From positions 38,824 to 102,823 of the forward strand of contig CALLAE010000004.1 of the NCBI GenBank assembly GCA_938002665.1: a stretch of 64,000 bases of DNA, written 5' to 3'. Each line of letters begins with the position of its first letter. The first letter of the stretch is position 1. Shown piece after piece: positions 59,164 through 64,000 of the stretch. A program made the position numbers and the translations under genes. The DNA comes from an uncultured Saprospiraceae bacterium (lineage in GTDB: Bacteria; Bacteroidota; Bacteroidia; Chitinophagales; Saprospiraceae). The notes under the pieces were generated by a model. It ran no database searches, was not told the DNA's origin, and saw nothing but the letters and a program-made list of their open reading frames with translations.

Positions 59164-60513
59164 ATGAAAGGTTTAGCAGCAATTCTATTCTCCTTATTAT
59201 CATTAATCATCTCCTCTAAAGCGTAGAACATAGAGTACACTTATGATTATTCAAAAATAGTTTTATCCTCAGAAGCTGATATATCGGAAAGTGAATGTGT
59301 CTCTATCATTCATAAAGTTCGTTTTTTAGATGACTTTCAGTTTAGGTATGAAGCTGGATTGTTCGAAGCAGAGGATGAAGAATTCGCAATGAAAGCTTCT
59401 GATTTTTCAAGAATCTACAAGACACAAAAAATCAAACCTCGCAACCTCATTCTTTCAAAGTTCTTATCAGAAGAACATCCTGAAATCGAGTTCCTAGGCA
59501 TCTATGACAAGTGGAATGAAATAAAGCACCTAGGCTATATGGGCTGCTATATCCCTATCAAAATAAGGAATAGAGAACCAGTTGTCAGGAATGCAGAAAC
59601 TCGAAAAGTAAATGTAAGTGATGCTGACATGCCTCATGAGCCAGGCAAGTGCTACGCTAGATGTCTTATTCAAGATCAATACGAAGATATATATGAAACT
59701 ATCAGTGACCAAGAAGAATCGACCAAGCTAGAACTTATCGATGCCGTCTACGAAGAAAAAGTAATCAATGGCTACAAGATCGTAGCTGGAGAATCAGATT
59801 GCGATCAGAAGATTATAGATAGTCTAAAAACCAAAGTGAAAATATCTGATGCTGAAACAAGATTAGAGATAAAGGAGGCAATATATGAAATATGGGAAGA
59901 TGAAATTGAGATTGCACCAGCTTCGACTAAATGGATCAAGAAGAAAACCGATAAAAACTGCCTGTCTCCTGATCCTAATGATTGTCTAGTCTGGTGTCTA
60001 TCAGAAACACCAGCAGAATATAAAATAGTAGAAATTCTAGAAAGAGTAGGATGTGAAGATGGCTGGGAGGACAGAGGAGGTGACTGTGCTAGAGAGTATG
60101 AACAAGTTGCTGAGTACACATACACTTTAGATAGTCTCGCAATACTGGAATTGAGCAAGCTCTGCCCTAATCTCAAAATAGAACCTGAAGTGATTATTGG
60201 AACATCTGTTTTAGAACTACAGAGCTCTAAGCTGGTTACTATTCCCGCTACTTACAAAACTGCCCATAATCGTTCTTTAGTAAAAGCTGGAGGATTTACA
60301 GAATGGCGCGAAGTTGTTTGCGAAGCTGATAGAACCCCGCAGCTTATTTCAAATATTAAACAAGCACTAGCTTTAATGGGCTATCACATTGATGTGAATG
60401 AAAATGACTTCGATAGCAGTTTGAATGCAAGCTTGATAAAATTCCAAAAAGATAGAAGTCTGCCTGTTGGGCAACTTGATTATGAAACACTAGAGGCATT
60501 AGGAGTGAAGTGA
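59164..60513 (+). pseudogene. Secreted peptidoglycan-binding-domain protein interrupted by in-frame TAG at codon 21 (59224-59226)
   Basis: ATG 59164: MKGLAAILFSLLSLIISSKA-TAG-NIEYTYDYSKIVLSSEADISESECVSIIHKVRFLDDFQFRYEAG..., same frame as ORF 59359..60513; C-terminus resembles PG_binding_1. Confidence 0.75.
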
Positions 60514-60545
60514 GGACATCAAAATGATAATCTCTGGTAGGGTAG

Positions 60546-60582
60546 AAAAAAAGCGTCCCCGCATCGACGAAAATGCGAGGAC
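60546..60582 (-). terminator. Intrinsic terminator downstream of tRNA-Glu
   Basis: Minus strand: GTCCTCGCAT-TTTCGTCG-ATGCGGGGAC then GCTTTTTTT. Confidence 0.8.
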
Positions 60583-60600
60583 AATGCCTTATTCAAAGAG

Positions 60601-60672
60601 TAGCCCGTACGGGATTCGAACCCGTGCTACCAGGATGAAAACCTGGCGTCCTAACCCCTAGACGAACGGGCC
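60601..60672 (-). tRNA. tRNA-Glu (anticodon TTC)
   Basis: Minus strand GGCCCGTTCGTCTAGGGGTTAGGACGCCAGGTTTTCATCCTGGTAGCACGGGTTCGAATCCCGTACGGGCTA; cloverleaf with CCAGG-TTTTCAT-CCTGG anticodon arm and GGTTCGAATCC T-arm. Confidence 0.96.
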
Positions 60673-60764
60673 AATATTTTAGTTAAGATCGCTTTACTAC
60701 TAAAGCGGCACAAATATATAAAAATTGGTATTTGTTGTAAATGTTTTGCAAAATCTGTTCCTAT

Positions 60765-62336
60765 TTAATTGATAATCACTTTTCTACTCAAGATATTACT
60801 GCAATATCCCTCAATTCTTAATAAATAAGCGCCAGGAGCAAAGCTAGAAATGTCTATAACTCTGTGATTATCAGTGACATAAACTTTCCGGCCCAATACA
60901 TCAAATAACTCTATAGATTTCAAGTGTTCTATATCAGTATCAATATGGAGAACATCATCTGCAGGATTTGGATATATCTCGACAGAGGTAGGCGCTATAG
61001 GACCCAAATCTGGCTCTTTCCTTTGCATACTTGTATTGAGAATTCTGAGCGCACCATTCTTAAGTTCCACTTCTTCCTCTTTTTCATAGTAATCTGGATG
61101 TTCAAATCTGACCTTAAATCTACCTGATTCAGCTATACCAGTTTTGTACTGACCTGTTGCAAGAGATGTTGCCCTATTGGGTTGATCTGCTACTATGGTA
61201 ATTTTGACACCATTGATGACTTGACAATTCTTGTCATCTAAAACTAGACCTTCTAGATGACAGGCACTGACATAGTTAGGTTGTAGCACATAAAGGCCTG
61301 TGGCTTTATCATTAGCCAGGATCAAGCCTGAAGGCAGATAAGGATAGGCACCCCAGCAGCCTTCAAAATTTCCATGAGGACCTTTCCATGTGTCATAAGC
61401 ACCCACTTTTACTATATTGTCTGGATGAGAAACATCAGTTATAACAATGCCATCACTATACCAGGAAGTAATCAGAAAACCGTCTTTGTAATGTGTATTG
61501 TGAGGAACAACCTTTTTATTCTTGGTCTCAGAAGGTTGAAATTTATCTAATCTCTTAATATTTGAGTAATCTGAAAGGTCATAAGAGTCTACAAAGGCAT
61601 TAGCTCTTTCATCTGTGGTAAACACATATTTTCCATCATGAGAAACCCAAGCATTGTGAGTAGCCTCGAAAGAAGTTGTTGTCTCTCCGAGATGTTTGAT
61701 ATCAGTTTTATCTGAGACATCATATAGCACAAGTGATCCTTTTCTAATCTCAGAACTGTACATAACATTTTCCTGAACCATTAGGTCATGTGCATATTCC
61801 ATTTCGCTACCCCCATGTATCCCTACAAGCTTGGGATTCCACTTATCTTCATTTAGATCAAAGATTATTGCCTTATTGGCATTTTTTGGATTACAGCCAG
61901 CTAAATACATAAACCCATTCTCATCTATATAAAGGTTATGACAAGTTCGTAAGAGTTCATTATTTATTTCTGGAGCTATGAATTGAAATTTAATATCAGG
62001 AATACTGCTCATATCTATTATTAGCAGTCCATCATTTCCATCTCCAGTCGTAACATAGATATGGTCTTCCCATGATTTGATATCTCGCCAGATAGAACTA
62101 GAACCCTGTATTAATTTGATAAGTTGAGGATCGGAAGGAATACTGAGATCATAAATTCTAACATTCTTTACAGTGCCGACAATAGCATATTCGATACCAT
62201 CTTCAGAAACGTAGCCCCAGATATCATTCCCTTCTTCAGAATAATTTACATTAGCTATCCACTCAAGATTGAAATCTTCTTGTCCATAGCTTAGATGTAC
62301 ATTGAAGATTATATATAGGATAAATAGTTGTCTCAT
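60765..62336 (-). CDS. Choice-of-anchor B family protein (LVIVD repeats, T9SS sorting domain)
   Basis: GYVSEDGIEYAIVGTVKNVRIYDLS, HNLYIDENGFMYLAGCN, C-terminal VEIYPNPADDVLHID...APGAYLLRIEG. Confidence 0.88.
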   Translation of the reverse strand: MRQLFILYIIFNVHLSYGQEDFNLEWIANVNYSEEGNDIWGYVSEDGIEYAIVGTVKNVRIYDLSIPSDPQLIKLIQGSSSIWRDIKSWEDHIYVTTGDGNDGLLIIDMSSIPDIKFQFIAPEINNELLRTCHNLYIDENGFMYLAGCNPKNANKAIIFDLNEDKWNPKLVGIHGGSEMEYAHDLMVQENVMYSSEIRKGSLVLYDVSDKTDIKHLGETTTSFEATHNAWVSHDGKYVFTTDERANAFVDSYDLSDYSNIKRLDKFQPSETKNKKVVPHNTHYKDGFLITSWYSDGIVITDVSHPDNIVKVGAYDTWKGPHGNFEGCWGAYPYLPSGLILANDKATGLYVLQPNYVSACHLEGLVLDDKNCQVINGVKITIVADQPNRATSLATGQYKTGIAESGRFKVRFEHPDYYEKEEEVELKNGALRILNTSMQRKEPDLGPIAPTSVEIYPNPADDVLHIDTDIEHLKSIELFDVLGRKVYVTDNHRVIDISSFAPGAYLLRIEGYCSNILSRKVIIN

Positions 62337-62424
62337 TAAGTATGTTCTATTTCATGTAAGCTATTGCATAAGAATGAACTAATCAAATCACATTACGCTT
62401 TTATATGGACATATGTCTCCACAA

Positions 62425-62462
62425 ACAAAAAGAGGCTGAACTCGTACCCTTGAGCCAGCCTC
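62425..62462 (-). terminator. Intrinsic terminator downstream of second choice-of-anchor B gene
   Basis: Minus strand GAGGCTGGCTCAAGGGTACGAGTTCAGCCTC followed by TTTTTG. Confidence 0.8.
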
Positions 62463-62491
62463 ATACTAATTGTAATTTTTCAACAAGATGC

Positions 62492-64000
62492 TTATTTAAT
62501 AAGCACTTTCGTTGTGATTTTTTCTCCACTCTCCCTTAATATACTCAGTATATAAGCACCTTCCGCATAGGCTGAAATGTCAATATTGTTGACCAGCTTA
62601 GAAGAATATATTCTTTGGCCTAGTTCATTAATCAAGGCGACACTGATTACATCTGTAATTTCTGTCTCTATATGAAGTATTGACTCAGCAGGATTAGGGT
62701 AGACCTTTACTTTGGTACTTTCTTCAATGTCAGTAAGATTAGATGGTTCTCCTTCTTCTATAACTCTAAACACGTCCAGACCACATTCTAACAAATTACC
62801 ACCTGGCACATCTGAGGCAGAGAAGATGATCCTGACAGGAGTAGTCAGATCTAAAGATGGATAATCACTCAATTTTATCTGTAGCTTGTCTGTCCAGTCT
62901 ACCGTATTCTCAGTGATCACTATTACTTCTTCCGTTACGAGACTCTCATCAGTAACCCATATTTTCAGAGAATCATTAGGATCATCATTGCCTCCATCAT
63001 TGTAGAAGTAGGTTCTGAACTGTATAACAGGATCATCATATATGGTAAGATCCATTTCAGGTGAAACAAGATTAGTCGCTCCTCCATCCACATCATCTTC
63101 ACGAGCTTCACCTCCACCATTGCCAGTCACATAAGCCAGTACACCTATATCACCTTCCACATCTGCACCAATATTAGATGTTACACCTAAGAATTCGGTT
63201 CTGACTGGAACACCACGTTCCCATATTCCTGCTGTAGCATCACCTGTGACTAACCAGCCCTGATCTAGGACAAAATCATCCATATATCCTGGTTCCATAA
63301 CTAAGACCAGGTCTTCACTTCCCGCTGGCTCGTACGTTTGTACCAGATGCTTATAGCCCCAGGCTGCTGCTATTATGTCATGAGATTCTGGATTGACATT
63401 AATCGTAAACCTTCCAGTACCATCAGCTTCTAATTCTAAGTTTCTATCAGCAGTGGTTATAGAGACTACACCATTGGGAATGATTGCATTTGTACCTGCC
63501 TCTACCATCAGCCCACTTATAAGAAAAGGTGGTTTTGTCATTTGTACATCTAGTATAGTGAGTTCTCCATTCTCTAAGATGGCCTCTGCCGTAACTTCAT
63601 TATAAACTGGATGTGTAAATGTCACCTGATATGTTCCCGCTGTCGCCAACCCTGTCTTATAAGCACCAGTAGCATTAGTCATACCTCCATTCAGCTCATC
63701 AGCAAGAATGCTCACCTCTACACCATTTATTTCAGCGCCTGTTGCGGCATCCGTTACTACTCCTTCTAGATAGCATGCTCTTACATAATTAGGCTGCAGA
63801 ACATACAGACCTGTCGCTCTATCATTAGCTAGAATAAGTCCAGAAGGCAGATAGGGGAAAGCTCCCCAGCAACCTACAAAACCCGTATCCTCACCAGGCC
63901 ATGAATCAAAAGACCCCACTTTGATCAGGTTATCTGGTCGAGCAGCATCTGTTATAACAACTCCATCTGAGTACCATGAAGTAATCAGGTACTCATTCAT
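62492..64000 (-). CDS. Choice-of-anchor B family protein, 5' end beyond window
   Basis: Paralogous to 60765..62336 (ITSWYSDGVVITDAARPDNLIKVGSFDSWPG...CWGAFPYLPSGLILANDRATGLYVLQPNYV); carboxypeptidase-like repeats and T9SS C-terminus. Confidence 0.88.
   Translation of the reverse strand: MNEYLITSWYSDGVVITDAARPDNLIKVGSFDSWPGEDTGFVGCWGAFPYLPSGLILANDRATGLYVLQPNYVRACYLEGVVTDAATGAEINGVEVSILADELNGGMTNATGAYKTGLATAGTYQVTFTHPVYNEVTAEAILENGELTILDVQMTKPPFLISGLMVEAGTNAIIPNGVVSITTADRNLELEADGTGRFTINVNPESHDIIAAAWGYKHLVQTYEPAGSEDLVLVMEPGYMDDFVLDQGWLVTGDATAGIWERGVPVRTEFLGVTSNIGADVEGDIGVLAYVTGNGGGEAREDDVDGGATNLVSPEMDLTIYDDPVIQFRTYFYNDGGNDDPNDSLKIWVTDESLVTEEVIVITENTVDWTDKLQIKLSDYPSLDLTTPVRIIFSASDVPGGNLLECGLDVFRVIEEGEPSNLTDIEESTKVKVYPNPAESILHIETEITDVISVALINELGQRIYSSKLVNNIDISAYAEGAYILSILRESGEKITTKVLIK

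Overview
The window looks like an ordinary chromosomal segment of an AT-rich Bacteroidota bacterium, possibly Saprospiraceae-like. The lineage is inferred from T9SS-type C-terminal domains, GldC, the menaquinone genes and TAnnTTTG-like promoter boxes. It holds about 55 protein genes, one tRNA-Glu and several intrinsic terminators. I saw no CRISPR array, rRNA, transposase, prophage or intact known defence island. Housekeeping content includes hemF, a ccmB/C/D-like cluster, gdh, a menC-menE-menF-menD cluster with a distant menB, ppk1, tpiA, pssA and a DEAD-box helicase. There are also large secreted proteins: a haloperoxidase with MopE-like repeats, tandem gliding/PKD-type proteins, tandem choice-of-anchor-B proteins and a VCBS/ASPIC protein. 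The observations most worth a second look are: (1) an FtsE-like ABC ATPase that has lost Walker A, the signature motif and the Walker B acidic residues; (2) a SulP transporter whose conserved N-terminus lies in an open frame with no ATG/GTG/TTG, with an ATT codon overlapping the upstream stop as TAATT; (3) an in-frame TAG directly after a signal peptide in a peptidoglycan-binding-like gene; (4) an unlisted 38-aa cationic/amphipathic small ORF with its own promoter-like box and terminator; (5) a stand-alone Pycsar-effector-like (DUF5706-type) membrane protein with no cyclase in the window. All product calls come from reading the sequence and recalling families; no database search was run.
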